Shown: piece by piece, positions 10,610-22,614 of the stretch
Numbering within the stretch: position 1 is the stretch's first letter
Layout: each line of letters begins with the position of its first letter
The notes under the pieces: generated by a model
Told to the model about the DNA's origin: nothing
Databases searched by the model: none
The model's input: the letters and a program-made list of their open reading frames with translations, nothing else
Assembly: GCA_964030785.1 (NCBI GenBank)
Contig: OZ034967.1
Coordinates: 63,456,613 to 63,520,612, forward strand
Source of the DNA: Siderastrea siderea
Lineage: Eukaryota > Cnidaria > Anthozoa > Scleractinia > Rhizangiidae
Direction: 5' to 3'
Length of the DNA: 64,000 nucleotides
Program-made: the position numbers and the translations under genes

Positions 10610-11525
10610 GGGGCCGACCATTTAACTCTTGAGGGGGGGGGGGGGGGTGGATGATTTCTGGTCAGCAAGCTTTTTTTTTCTAGCAACCTGGTGGGCAGGA
10701 TATTTTTTTTCCTTCTAAATGCTTTGCAGAATATTTTTTTCCTCTTCATTTCTCTGCAGGATTTTTTTTCCTCAAAAAAGTGTCATGTGTTTACATTTAC
10801 AGAATGTATTTACGTTTACATTGTGGTTATTGTTGTAATAGTTCAATATGGAGCGCAAAGCCTTAAAATGTTGTAAGCTATACAAAATCATGCTATACAA
10901 AAACATGTTTTTTTGGGGGGGGGGTTATTCTTTTTAGTAGTGTTCAATTTGGGCGTTTTGGACGCATAGATTGAAGAGGAATTTGTTTATTATAAAATCA
11001 GCTATTTCAAGACCTTATTCGGAGATTTTAAGCAATCATGTCTGTGATTTTTAATCGGAGAATTCGAAAGAATTCTTGGTAGAACACTTTTTTTCGTATT
11101 GATAAGCAATAAAAACAAACAGCACTTCAAGAACACTACAAGCAAATATGCAAGTCGGTAGGCTAACCGGAATGTTGTTTTGGCTAAACCAGAGTGTGAT
11201 TTAGGCTAACTGGAGTGGCTCGCTGGCTCACAGATTGTCGGACCCTATAAAGCTAAGAATGCATTGCACATTCTGAGGCATAACCAACTCCAGAGTTTAA
11301 AGGGAGCAAGGGAAGAATTGTTGCAGTTTTACTGGGATTTTGTAAAGTCCCCCTGGAATGATGAAATAGCTTTGCAACATTTTTTTTCCTTGCTTGCAGC
11401 AGTGCAAGAATTTTTTTTCTATTTCATTTGTGCTGCATGCAATTTTTTTCTTCCGACAACGGCTTGCAGGAAATTTTTTTTCAAAATCATCCACACCCCC
11501 CCTCAAGAGTTAAATGGTCGGCCCC
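10610..11525. mobile_element. PIF/Harbinger-like MITE (916 bp)
   Basis: Terminal inverted repeats read GGGGCCGACCATTTAACTC at the left edge and their reverse complement at the right edge, followed inward by a poly-G or poly-C run. The element is flanked on both sides by TTA (10607-10609 and 11526-11528), the 3-bp T-W-A duplication of PIF/Harbinger elements, whose ends usually start with G runs. Internally, motifs such as TGCAGGATTTTTTTT recur in both halves. No transposase; ORFs at 10498-10749 and 11264-11566 are only readings of the repeats. Confidence 0.65.
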
Positions 11526-12000
11526 TTATGGCAGATGCTCCTAGCATCAGACAAAAATTGACTTAAAACCTTCCTATCGTGCGTGTTCTCGAGGTCGCGA
11601 TGAGTAACGCGTTTCTAGTAATAATTTTTTTTCGAACATGCGTTTTTTTCTAACTCTTTGAACAAAAAGAGAATGAATAGTTGGTCAAAAATATCTAGAA
11701 AAAAAGATAGGTCACCATGCTTGTTTAAGGGTAAATGACTTTTCTTTTCTCTGGTGAGCTTAGTCTCATAGTAAACCTATTACTCCCTCGACGTGCGCGC
11801 GCTGTGAGTGCGTGCTAATGACGCAAAAATTCGTGCGCAGTAAGGATCTGCAATGCAATACAGGGCAATGACCTTAATAAGATTTTACGTTAAAAACAAT
11901 GGTAAGAATTCAGAGGATGCGATCACTCAGCAAACCACAGTGCTAATTACTTCAAGCTAAGTTGAAAAACATTTACTTAACTTTTTCGTTTGCTAAGAAT
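11526..12000. other. AT-rich spacer, no gene seen
   Basis: Nothing recognisable apart from the beginnings of the array blocks (for example CACAGTGCTAATTACTTCAAGCTA near 11937, which recurs near 15790, 18495 and 19840). Confidence 0.4.
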
Positions 12001-15000
12001 CAGGCGTAACAGATGAGGAATAGACATTGATAGTGTACTACTGTTGCCGTTCATTATTCCTTTCAAAAACATTTTCCTTATTTACATTTCATTCCGTGAT
12101 TTCTCCCCAGATATTAATATGCTTGGCTGATTTTCAAAGAACGCAGTTTAGGTTAAAGCTTCATAGGCAAATAAAAGTGACAAACCCGATAAGAAGAGAA
12201 AGATTTCAAACTCTGTTAATCACAGAAATTTCACTGAAAAATTATTCTTAACGGTTGCAGTTTGAAGTTAAGTTGCGTCGAAATTTCGAAAGAGATAATC
12301 CCTTTTGTTAAGATAGAATTTATTTCTTAATTAATACTGTCAAAAATTTCTCTTTTTCTCCACAGTATTTTGTCTGTTCTCTCACATAATTTTTGCGGGC
12401 GTGTACTGACGCGTGAACAACTATGCAACTAATCAAGCTACACACAGTAGGAGACACAGAACAGCAAAAGACCGCTTTTTAGCAAGTTAGGAATTTACTG
12501 ATTACATAATTTGAATTTTGAGAGTCTACATTTTAAACAACAATCCTTTGCTGCTGAACCATCCATTTTTCTTTTGAATTTGGTGATCACAATTCGAAGA
12601 AAGAGAACAGAAATTGCAAAGAATTAGCCTACAAATTAGGAGAGTCATCTTCGATCTTCCGGCATCCTAGTAAGTAAGACTGTGCCGGCATGCTGGGAAA
12701 TCTGTTTAAAACAAAAGATTGTGGCCATTCCATTTTCATAGGAAAACAATGGGAAGCACTAAGATTATTTGCTGTTTAACTTAAAAGTTCTCCCGCTCAT
12801 TACTGTCGTTTAGTGTTTAGAGCAGTTTGGAATTAGACCAAGATTTGAAAGAAATAATTCCTTTTATTAAGATCGTTTCCATTTTTGATTTAATACTGTT
12901 AAGCATTGATTTGAATTAAGAATTGCGTAATGATAGTTTTTGCATGATTCCTTTCAAAAACATTTTCTTATTTAAGTGTCTTTCCGTGATTTCTCCCCCG
13001 CCAAACATTAATTAATATGCTTGGTTGATCTTCAAAGTACGCAGTTAAGATTAAAGCTTCATTTGAAAATAAAGGAGTTATTATTCCATGGAGTTTAACG
13101 TGTGTTGCAGTTTGTGGAACCCTACTTAGAGGACTACACTTGCTGACCGTGGCTTGACTTGAAAATCTGTTTGTTACTCACCGTTCCAGGGACCCGTTTC
13201 TCGAAAGTCCCAGTAACTTTTCAAGCCCGGAGCTATATTTTGAAATCAAAGTCTATAGAATAGTGGTGTATCTTTTAGCCCACAAACCAGACTTAGCTTT
13301 AAAAACCGACAAAATTTGAATCTTTGAAAAGGTAAACCTTACGCTAATAATTAGCTATACGGGCCCGAAAAGTTATCGGAACTTTCGAGAAACGGGCCCC
13401 AGTATTTTTGTCTCCATATCTCCGTCTAAAAAACTGAAGAAATTTAGAGGGCAGTTTTGTAAAGATTGCATCTTTGCTTGCTAGCCCAAGCTAATTATCC
13501 TACCTCTTTCAATCCGTTTGATTGTTGAATCTGCTGGACAAGTAATGGTCAAGAGAGAGGAATTCAAGAAGAAATTCACGCTGCCGTGTCAAGTTGTCAG
13601 CTTTAACGTGCGCTCCTACTAAATACAGGGAGTGACTCATCCGTTGGTATAAAAGGTCACCTAACGGTGAACCATAACGTCACTCCAGAATTTCCATCAC
13701 AAATGGTGGAATGGGATAAAAGAAACAAATTAACAAAACAATTGAAATATTCTATTGTAGGTTGTTATAGTCATGCAAATAGAGCTTGTTGCTGTTGTTG
13801 TTGACTCCAAGAAGAACGGGAGTGGTTTTGTCCAATTTATTTTTTATTAATCATTTTCAGTGAAATGATACTTCTTTCTCCGTATACGCCATATTCGATG
13901 GAACAGCTAGCGAAATACGACTGGACACAGTTTAATTTCGAAGTAAAAGCCACGCTTGTTTTTCTACTGACTTTCAGTGGTGTGGTTAGTAGCTGATATA
14001 GCTGAGATTAAATTCATGGCCATCTCTTCTGAATTGCCCCAAGGTAGCTTGTCATTACTAAAGATGTTTCCTTACAACAAGACATGGCTCATTGGCGACC
14101 AAGCAAGAAACATTCATCACATAGGCTAATCATGCGAAAAGTACGGAGATAATTATTATTTATTTTTTAATAAGTTTTTTTCGTCCAGTTTAAGACCTTT
14201 ACGTGAATAAAATCCAGGTTTGGTTCAAGTTTCTGTGATTAAAGACGAGGAATATAGTAATGATAAAAGCAAACACAGGATTCGAGTGTGAGAATAACAG
14301 AACTTCATTGTAAACAACAACGAAATGCTTTGTTGCTCAGCCATCCATAATTGTTTTGAATTTGGAGATTTCGATACGAAGAGAGAAATTCCTCTGTTAA
14401 TCAACGAAATTGCAAAGAATTATCCTGCAAATTAGGAGAGTCCTCTTTGATCATTTACCACTTATTCTAGTCATAAATCTGTGCATAGGTTTTCTTCTAC
14501 TTTTATGCCATACATTTGATCCACTGTTAGGTATATAAAACAAAAGATTGCGGACATTTAACAACATTGTTTGTTTGTTGTTATATGTGCTTTTTGAAAT
14601 TTTCGAAGAGAATAATCCTATTTTTTAAATAAGATCGATTCTAGTTTTGATTCAAAACTGTCTTACAAGAACATAGTTTTCCTTTTCTTCACTGTATTTT
14701 CTCCATTTCCTTACACAATTATTGCTGACGTGTTACGTGTAAACAACTGGGAAGAGTGCGTTACACACAGCAAGAGAGAGATGAAACCAAAACATAAAGA
14801 ACCAGATGAAGAAGAAATGTTTTTAGTCCACGAATGCTGCGGTCTTATTTAAATGTCATTCCGTGACTTCTCCCAGATAATAATGTGCTTGGTTGACTTT
14901 CAAAGAACGCAGTTCAGGTTAAAGTTTCATTTGAAAATAAAGGAGTTACTAAGCCCGAAGGAAAGCAAAAGTCCATGGAGTTTAATATGTGTTGCAGTGT

Positions 15001-18000
15001 GTGGAAAACTGCTTACCACCTGCATGATGCAGACCGTGGCCTTCTTTTAGATCAAGTATTACTGTAATATGGATATAGAAATGTATTCTTTCTAGAACGT
15101 TTCAATAGCTTTGAGTTCACATTTTCGTGTTTAAGAACTGAACAACAAGAACGCACTGAGTTTTGCTAAGATGGCATCTTTACTTGCCATGCAGCCAAAG
15201 TTAATTATCCCTACCTCTTTCAAGTGTAAACGGTGAAGAGAATCTATTAAAGAAGAAATTCACACTGCCGTCTCCGAGTTGTCAGCTTGAATGAGCTCTC
15301 CTAGTGAATAGAGGGAGTGACTTACCTTGTCATTAAAAGAACACTAACCAGTGAACCATAGCGACACACCAGAATTTTCATCACAAATGATGGAATGGGA
15401 TAAAAGAAACAACACCCGAATAAGTGGCACACTCAAGTTGTTTTTGACACACTCCAAGAAGCACGGGAGTGATTTTGTCAAGTTTATTTTTCTTTATTAT
15501 TCACTGAAATCGTACTTCTTTCTCTGTATGTGCCATATTTGATGGAACAGCTATTAAATACGACTGATCGATTTTAGATCGATTTTATTTTTTAAGTAAT
15601 TCTGGCCTATTCATTGCGTGAACAACTATGCAGCTGCGACGCAAGTTACACTCAGCAGGAGACAGAATAACAAGTTGGGAATTTACTGATAATTAAAATT
15701 CTGAGAGGTTAATCTGGAATTCTAATAAGAGTGTACTTTAGGCAAAGGCAAGAGTTTAGAGGATACGATCATTTGGCAGACCACATAGCGCTGATTGCTT
15801 CAAGCTAGGTTAGAAAACATTTACGTATACTTTTCGTTTGCTACAAAGCTTCTAAGAGCTGCGTAACCAAAAGATGATTTAAATGCCATTCCGTGATTTC
15901 TCCCCAGATATTAATATGCTTGGTTGATCTTCCAAGTAGACAGTTTAGGGTTAAAATTTGAAAATATAGGAGTGATTAACCCGAAGGAATGTACCATTCC
16001 ATGAAGTTTAATATGTGTTTCACTCTGTGAAACGGCTCTACTCAAACACCTACATGTTGCTGACCGTCGCTTGGCCTAGTCAAAGTGATTTTTGTAATTT
16101 GAAAATCTGTTTCAATTACCTCACGTTCCAGTAGTTTTGTCTCCGTATTTTCGTCTAAAGAACTGAACAAAATTAAGAGGGCAGTTTTTTAAAGATTTCA
16201 TCTGCGCGCCTGCTGAAGCTAACTATCCCTACCTTTTTCAATCAGTTTGATGATCGTATTTGCTTCGCTAGTAGTTGTGAAGAGTCAGTTAAAGAAGAAA
16301 ATCGCGCCCCTGTCTCAAGTTTTCGGCTTGAAAGGGCCCTCTCAGTGAATACAGAGAGAGAGAGTCCTCGGTTGTTAATAAAAAATCACTCATCGGTGAA
16401 CCATAACGACACACCAGAATTTCCATCACAAATGATGGAATGGGATAAAAGAAACAAATTAACAAAACGATCAGACTATTCTATTGTTAGATGTTTTTAA
16501 CAGGCTTTACGAAGCAAGGGAGTGGTTTCACCTAAATTATTTTTTACTAAACATTTTTATTGAAATCATACTTCTTTTTCTGTATATGCCGTATTAGATG
16601 GAACGGCTAGCTAAACACAACTGGACAAAGTTTGATTTCGAAGTAAAAGCCACGCTTGTTTTTCCACTGAATTTTCAGTGGTATGGTTAGCAGCCGATAT
16701 AGTTGAGATGAAATTCATGACCATCTCTTTCAGAATTGCTCCAAAGAAGCTTGTCAATGCTAAAAATATTCTCTACAACAAGTTATGGCTCATTGGCGAC
16801 CAAGCAAGAAACATTCATTACGCAGGCCAATCATGCGAAAAGCACGGAGGTAATGATTATTCATTTCTTAATGTTTTTACGTCCAATTTAAGACCTCTAC
16901 TTAAAAAAATCCATGTTTGGTTCAATTTTCTGTGAATAAAGACGAGGAATATAGTAATGATAAGTGCAAACTCAGGATTCGAGTGTGAGAATAACAGTAC
17001 TTCATTGTAAACAACAAATGCTTTGTTGCTCAGCCATCTATAATTGTTTTGAATTTGGAGATCACGATACGAAGAGAGCAATTCCTCTGTTAATCAACGA
17101 AATTGCAGATAATTATCCTGCAAATTAGGAGAGTCCCCTTCGATCATTCGCCACTGATCCTAGTCATAAATCTGTGTATGAGTTTTCTTCCACTTTTATG
17201 CCATACATTTGATCCACTGTTACGTATATAAAGCAAAAGATAATCATTGTGGACATTTGACAATATTGTTTGTTGTTTGTTTGTTGTTATACGTGCTGTT
17301 TGAAATTTTCGAAGGGAATAATTCTATTTTTTTAAATAAGATCGATTTTAGTTTTGAGTCAAAACTGTCTTAAGAACATAGTTTTCCTTTTCTTCACTGT
17401 ATTTTCCCCATTTCCTTACACAATTATTGCTGACGTGTTACGTGTAAACAACTGGGAAAAGCGAGTTACCCACAGCAAGAGAAAGATGAAACCAAAACAT
17501 TAAGAACCAGATGAAGAAGAAATGTTCTTAGCCCACGAATGCTGCGGTCTTATTTAAATGTCATTCCGTGACTTCTCCCAGATAATAATATGCTTGGTTG
17601 ACTTTCAAAGAACGCAGTTCAGGTTAAAGTTTCATTTGAAAATAAAGGAGTTACTAAGCCCGAAGGAAAGCAAAAGTCCATGGAGTTTAATATGTGTTGC
17701 AGTTTGTGGAAAACTACTTACCACCTGCAGGATGCAGACTGTGGCCTTCTTTTAGATCAAGTATTACTGTAATGTGGATATAGAAATGTATTCTTTCTAG
17801 AACGTTTCAATAGCTTTGAGTTCACATTTTCGCGCTTAAGAACTGAACAACAAGAACGCACTGAGTTTTGCTAAGATGGCGTCTTTGCTTGCCATGCAGC
17901 CAAAGTTAATTATCCCTACCTCTTTCAAGTGTAAACGGTGAAGAGAATCTATTAAAGAAGAAATTCACCCTGCCGTCTCCGAGTTGTCAGCTTGAATGAG

Positions 18001-18718
18001 CTCTCCTAGTGAATAGAGGGACTGACTTTCCTTGTTATTAGAAGAACACTTACCGGTGAACCGTAGCGACACACCAGAATTTTCATCAGAAATGATGGAA
18101 TGGGATAAAAGAAACAACACCAGAATACGTGGCACACTCAAGTTGTTTTTTTGACACACCCCAAGAATCACGGGAGTGATTTTGTCATTATTATTCGCTG
18201 AAATCGTACTTCTTTCTCTGTATATGCCATATTCGTTGGAACAGCTGTTAAATACGAGTGATCGATTTTACATCGATTTTATTTTTTAAGTAATACTGGC
18301 CTGTTTATTGCATAAAAAATAAACAGCTGCAGCGCAAGTTGCACTCAGCAGGAGACAAATATTAGTTAGGAATAACAAGTTGGGAATTTACTGATAATTA
18401 AAATTCGGAGAGGTTAATCCGGGATTCTTATAAGAGTGTACGTTAGGTAAAGGCAAGAATATAGAGGATACGATCATTTGGCAAACCGCGTAATGCTGAT
18501 TGCTTCAAGCTAGGTTAGAAAACATTTACGTATACTTTTCGTTTGCTACAAAAGTTCTAAGGACTGCGTAACCAGCAGATGAAGAATAAAAGTTGATAGT
18601 GTACAACTGTTGCTGTTCTTATTTTAATGCCGTTCCGTGATTATTACCCTAATATTAATATGCTTGGTTGATCTTCCAGCTTAGGGTTAAAGAGTTTCAT
18701 CTGAAAATATAGGAGTGA

Positions 18719-19125
18719 TACAAGGGGGGGGGGGGGGGTACTTCCCGAAGATTTGGGTGGGGTTGTGCGGTGCGCTTCTGGAAACCCTCACCCTATTTCA
18801 GACCAAAATATGTGATTTTCCCTATCCTATTTCAGACCTGTCCCAAAATTTGATACCCTATTTCAGACCAGACCCTAACCCTATTTCGTTTGCGTAAACA
18901 TTTGAGAAGGGCTTCAAATTCCCAACGTTAATCAAACCTCAGTTCTTCGAAGAAGAAAATTAATAAAAAGACAGCTTCTTGTAAGAACCATACCAGATCC
19001 CATATCAGAGTGCATCATCCTTACCCTATTTTAGACCAAAATGGCCAAAATCTATACCCAAAAAGGCTAAAAAAACTGAACCATACCCTTTGACACTGCA
19101 CATACCTATATAACTTATACATATA
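18719..19125. repeat. Insertion with poly-G start and CCCTATTTCAGACC repeats
   Basis: This stretch interrupts a unit of the tandem array relative to its paralogue near 15.97 kb. It begins with a ~17-base G run and contains repeated CCCTATTTCAGACC-type motifs (four or more copies, 18792-19035), then ends in a CATACC-rich stretch. Probably a dispersed repeat; no coding potential. Confidence 0.5.
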
Positions 19126-20073
19126 GCTTTACTTGAATAAAATCCAGGTTTAGTTCAGTTTTCTATAATTAAAGACCAGGAATATAGCAGTGATAAAGCA
19201 AACATAGGAACAGGATTCAAGTGTGAGAATAACAAAACTTCATTGTAAACAAAAAAGGCTTTGTTGCTCACTCATCCATAATTCTGTCAAATTTGTAGAT
19301 TTCGATACGAAGAGAGCAATTCCTCTCTTAATCAACGAAATTACAAAGAATTATCCTGCAAATCAGGGGAGTCCTTTTGGGTCTTTCGGCATCCTAGTCA
19401 CAAGACTGTGCATAGTTGGTTTGCTTCTATCTCAGTTCATGCCATACATTCCACTTCTGGGCATATTGCTGAAATATAATTTAAATAAAAGATGATGTTT
19501 ATTCCATTTTCATAGAAACACAGTGGAGAATATTAAGGATTGTTCAGTTGTTTACGTTCTACATAACTGCCTTTAGCAGGTGTAGCTTGAAGTGAAGTCA
19601 GTTACGTCGAAATTTCGAAAGAGATAAACCCTTTCATTAAGATCGCTGGCGTGTTCCGATGCATGAACAAGTATGCAACTGAGCAAGTTAAACACAGCCT
19701 GGAGACACACAATAGCAAAAGACAGCTTTTTGTCAAGTTAGGAATTCTGAGAGGATAACCCGGGATCCCAGTGAGATTGTACTTTAAAAACAAAGTCGAG
19801 AATTTAGAGGATGTGACAATTTGGCAAACTACATAGTGCTGATTACTTCAGGCAAGGTTATGAACATTTACGTAACTTTCTCATTTGCTATAATGCTTCT
19901 AAGAATTGCGCAACTGAGGAAGAAAAAATTTGATAGTGCACAGCTGTTTCGGTTCGTGATTCGTTTTAACAAAATTTCTTATTTAAATATCATTTGGTGA
20001 TTTCAAAGTACGTAATTTAGGTTTATTTTAAAATAAAGAAGTGATTAACCCGAAGGAATGTGCAATTCCGTGG

Positions 20074-20085
20074 AATTTAATATGT
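20074..20085. repeat. Left target-site duplication of the SINE multimer
   Basis: AATTTAATATGT, identical to 20747-20758. The paralogous array copies near 13093, 14979, 16006 and 17684 keep one uninterrupted equivalent of this site (GTTTAATATGTGTTGCA), giving an empty-site comparison. Confidence 0.8.
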
Positions 20086-20306
20086 AATAAATGTAAAGAA
20101 GATCCTCGCAGTTATTAACGCAACTTATACAGTTGCGAAAAGAAAGCCTGAAAAAATCAGGCTAAGTTGCGTTAATAACTGCGAGGATCTTCTTTACATT
20201 TATTTCTTCATTCCGCAGTTCAAATATATGAATTTCATATATTCATAATTTCATCTTCATCTTTCTCGAGTATATTACGAACCAATTTAATGACCAGCTC
20301 CCAGTT

Positions 20307-20378
20307 GGCTTGTTAGCTCAATTGGTTAAAGCGCTGCACCGGTATCGCAGAGGTCAGGGTTCGAATCCCGGCAAGCCT
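20307..20378 (+). other. tRNA-like head with Pol III A and B boxes (unit 1)
   Basis: It contains a type 2 Pol III promoter: an A box near TTAGCTCAATTGG (20313-20325) and a perfect B box GGTTCGAATCC (20358-20368). The acceptor-like ends GGCTTG and CAAGCC pair, but the stem register is one base off, U33 is replaced by C in the best fold, and the stems carry mismatches. So this is a SINE head rather than a working tRNA gene; no CCA or clear terminator context is seen. Confidence 0.7.
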
Positions 20379-20553
20379 GAATTTTTCAGGCTTTCTTTTC
20401 GCAACTGTATAAGTTGCATTAATAACTGCGAGGATCTTCTTTACATTTATTTCTTCATTCCGCAGTTCAAATATATGAATTTCATATATTCATAATTTCA
20501 TCTTCATCTTTCTCGGGTATATTACGAACCAATTTAATGACCAGCTCCCAGTT

Positions 20554-20625
20554 GGCTTGTTAGCACAATTGGTTAAAGCGCTGCACCGGTATCGCAGAGG
20601 TCAGGGTTCGAATCCCGGCAAGCCT
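20554..20625 (+). other. tRNA-like head with Pol III A and B boxes (unit 2)
   Basis: Second copy, exactly 247 bp downstream, differing by one base in the A-box region (GCACAATTGG) and retaining the B box GGTTCGAATCC. Confidence 0.7.
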
Positions 20626-20746
20626 GATTTTTTCAGGCTTTCTTTTCGCAACTGTATAAGTTGCGTTAATAACTGCGAGGATCTTCTTTACATTTATTTC
20701 TTCATTCCGCAGTTCAAATATATGAATTTCATATATTCATAATTTC

Positions 20747-20758
20747 AATTTAATATGT
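20747..20758. repeat. Right target-site duplication of the SINE multimer
   Basis: AATTTAATATGT, identical to the left copy at 20074-20085; the array sequence resumes directly (GTTGCACTTTGTG). Confidence 0.8.
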
Positions 20759-22563
20759 GTTGCACTTTGTGTGGAAACTCTACTGAAACGCCTAAGTGTT
20801 GCTCCTGACCGTGGCTTGACCTTGTGAAGTAAAAAGCGTAGCGTAAAGCGTAGTGTTGTAAAGATTTCATCGCTATTTACCTTCCCAAGCTAATTATCCC
20901 TACCTTTTTCAATCAGTTTGATGGTTGAATTTGCTGCACTCGTAGCAGTGAAGAGAGTCAGTTAAAGAAAAAATCGCGCTCCCGTCACAAGTTGTCGGCT
21001 TGAATGGGCTCTCCCAGTGAATACAGAGAGTGACTCATTCGTTGTTAATAGAAGATCACCCATCGGTGAACATTAAAGACACACCAGAATTTCCACTAGA
21101 AATGATGGAATGGATTAAAGAAACAAATTAACAAATCAATCGGAACATTCTACTGTAGGTTGTTTTGAACACCCTTCAAGAAGCACGGGAGTGGTTTTAC
21201 CTAATGAAATGACACGACACCTCTTTCTTCGTATATGCTATATTCGATGGAACAACTATTAAATACAACTGGACAAGGTTTGATTTCGAAGGAGAAGTTA
21301 CGCTTGTCTTTCTACTGATTTTTCAGGTTTTGGGTAGTAGCTGATATAGTTGAGATCGAAATTTACTACCACCCCTTCTGGAACAGCCCCAAAAGTAACT
21401 TCTCAATACTGAAGATCTTTCTTACGATAAGACATGGCTTACTGGCGCCCAGCAAGAAACATTCATTACGAGGGCTAATCATGCGAAAAGCGCGAAAATA
21501 GTTTTAATATCCAGTTTAAGATCTTTATTTGAAAAAAATCCATGTTTGGTCAATTTTCTATAATTAAAGACAACGGGATATATAGTCCTTTTTATTTTAA
21601 GATCGATTCTATTTTCGATTTAATACTGTTAACAACTTCTGCTCAGGTGTTGAGATGCGAGAACACTATGCAAATTTGTCAAACCACACAGTGTTGATTA
21701 AAGTGGATTGAAAGACATTTACTTAACTTTTTCATTTACAAGCTGAGGTTCTAAAACTTACGATCCAGATGAAGAGCAAATGTTTAGAGCCTCTAAATGT
21801 TATTATTCTTGATTCCTTTCAAAAACATTTTCTTATTTTGGTGTCAGTTCTGTGGTTTCTCCCCAAATATTAATATGTTTCGTGGACCTTCAAAGTACGC
21901 AGTTTAGGTTTGTCTCATTTGAATTTATTTATTTATTTCAACTTTATTTCACACTGTTCACAGCATTGATTTAACAGTTACTGTTTTAACACATTTACAA
22001 CCCTTTACTATAAGGAAGCTTAAAAGAAAATCACATTTTTAGCTGTCAGCTTGAATGTGCTCTCCTAGTGAATACGAGGAGTGTCTTACCTTCTTAGTAA
22101 GCGATAATGGTATCGGTGAACCATAACGACACTTCAGAATTTCCATCACAAATGATGGAACGGTTGATCTTAATTGGACAAAATAGGATGTTTGTTTCTT
22201 CGACCTCCAAGCAACACAAACAGTGATACGGTTTGATGTACTTGTCATTCATTCCACAGAAATCTGGATATTTCTTTGTATAGGCCACACTCGATGGAAC
22301 AGCTCTCAAAGGAAATTTTACAAATTTTCAGTTCTTCGTGTGTGTAAGCAGGGTGAAGGCGTCTGTTAATCCTCTACTAAATTTTCAGTTGCACGTGCAG
22401 TAGCCGATTAAGCGGAAATGCAAAGCCATAGTCATCTCTTCATACATGTGTTATAAATTCACAAAAGTAGCGAAAATTTACTTGCCAGCATTGCTGCAGA
22501 AATATTTAACAAGTCATGGTTTGTCTGCATTGGGCACAAAGAACCATTATGCTATGGCCAGCC

Positions 22564-22612
22564 CAGGGGCGGATCCAGGGGGGAGCCCCTCTTCAAAAAT
22601 CCTGGATCCGCC
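22564..22612. repeat. Short inverted-repeat element end (hAT-like terminus)
   Basis: CAGGGGCGGATCCAGG at 22564 is mirrored by CCTGGATCCGCC at 22601-22612, with an ~21-base loop. The left end resembles ends of hAT-type MITEs (CAGGGGCGGATCC). Only a tiny remnant is present and no target duplication could be verified. Confidence 0.4.
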
Positions 22613-22614
22613 AG

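Larger units (their letters stand above)
20086..20746 (+). mobile_element. Multimeric tRNA-derived SINE with inverted 5' arm
   Basis: The element holds two full 247-bp direct units (from ~20165 and ~20412), a partial third (to 20746), and at its left end an inverted ~78-bp copy (20086-20163) of the unit junction. Each full unit carries a tRNA-like head (20307-20378 and 20554-20625) and an AT-rich body. Flanking 12-bp duplications show it inserted as one piece. A direct multimer with a 5' inversion and a target duplication fits target-primed reverse transcription with twin priming of a concatemeric transcript. Short ORFs at 20310-20495 and 20557-20742 are tRNA-head readings, not genes. Confidence 0.7.
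12000..22320. repeat. Decayed tandem array with ~2.7-kb higher-order unit
   Basis: Two marker blocks recur in the same order and orientation. Block A (TTAATATGCTTGG followed by a CAAAG-x-ACGCAGTT motif) is at about 12113, 13011, 14879, 15911, 17584, 18655 and 21870. Block B (AATGATGGAATGGGATAAAAG and relatives) is at about 13702, 15387, 16430, 18091, 21098 and 22147. Copies at 14.14-15.97 kb and 16.85-18.70 kb are offset by almost exactly 2705 bp and look over 90 percent alike; others are much more diverged. On the minus strand, block B translates to a short exon-like segment (CDENSGVSLWFTG) that in some copies ends at donor-like GTAAG, but stops and frameshifts fill the surroundings. Best read as repeated segmental duplication of a now-dead sequence. 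Confidence 0.65.

Noticed and set aside
12000..18200. Similar ORFs at 12027, 14853 and 17558 as a gene family
   Set aside because: They follow the tandem array units, change frame and length, and have no start or domain in common.
20307..20625. Two functional tRNA genes
   Set aside because: Pol III boxes are present, but stem mismatches, a shifted acceptor register, a C at position 33 and the 247-bp repeated body show SINE heads.
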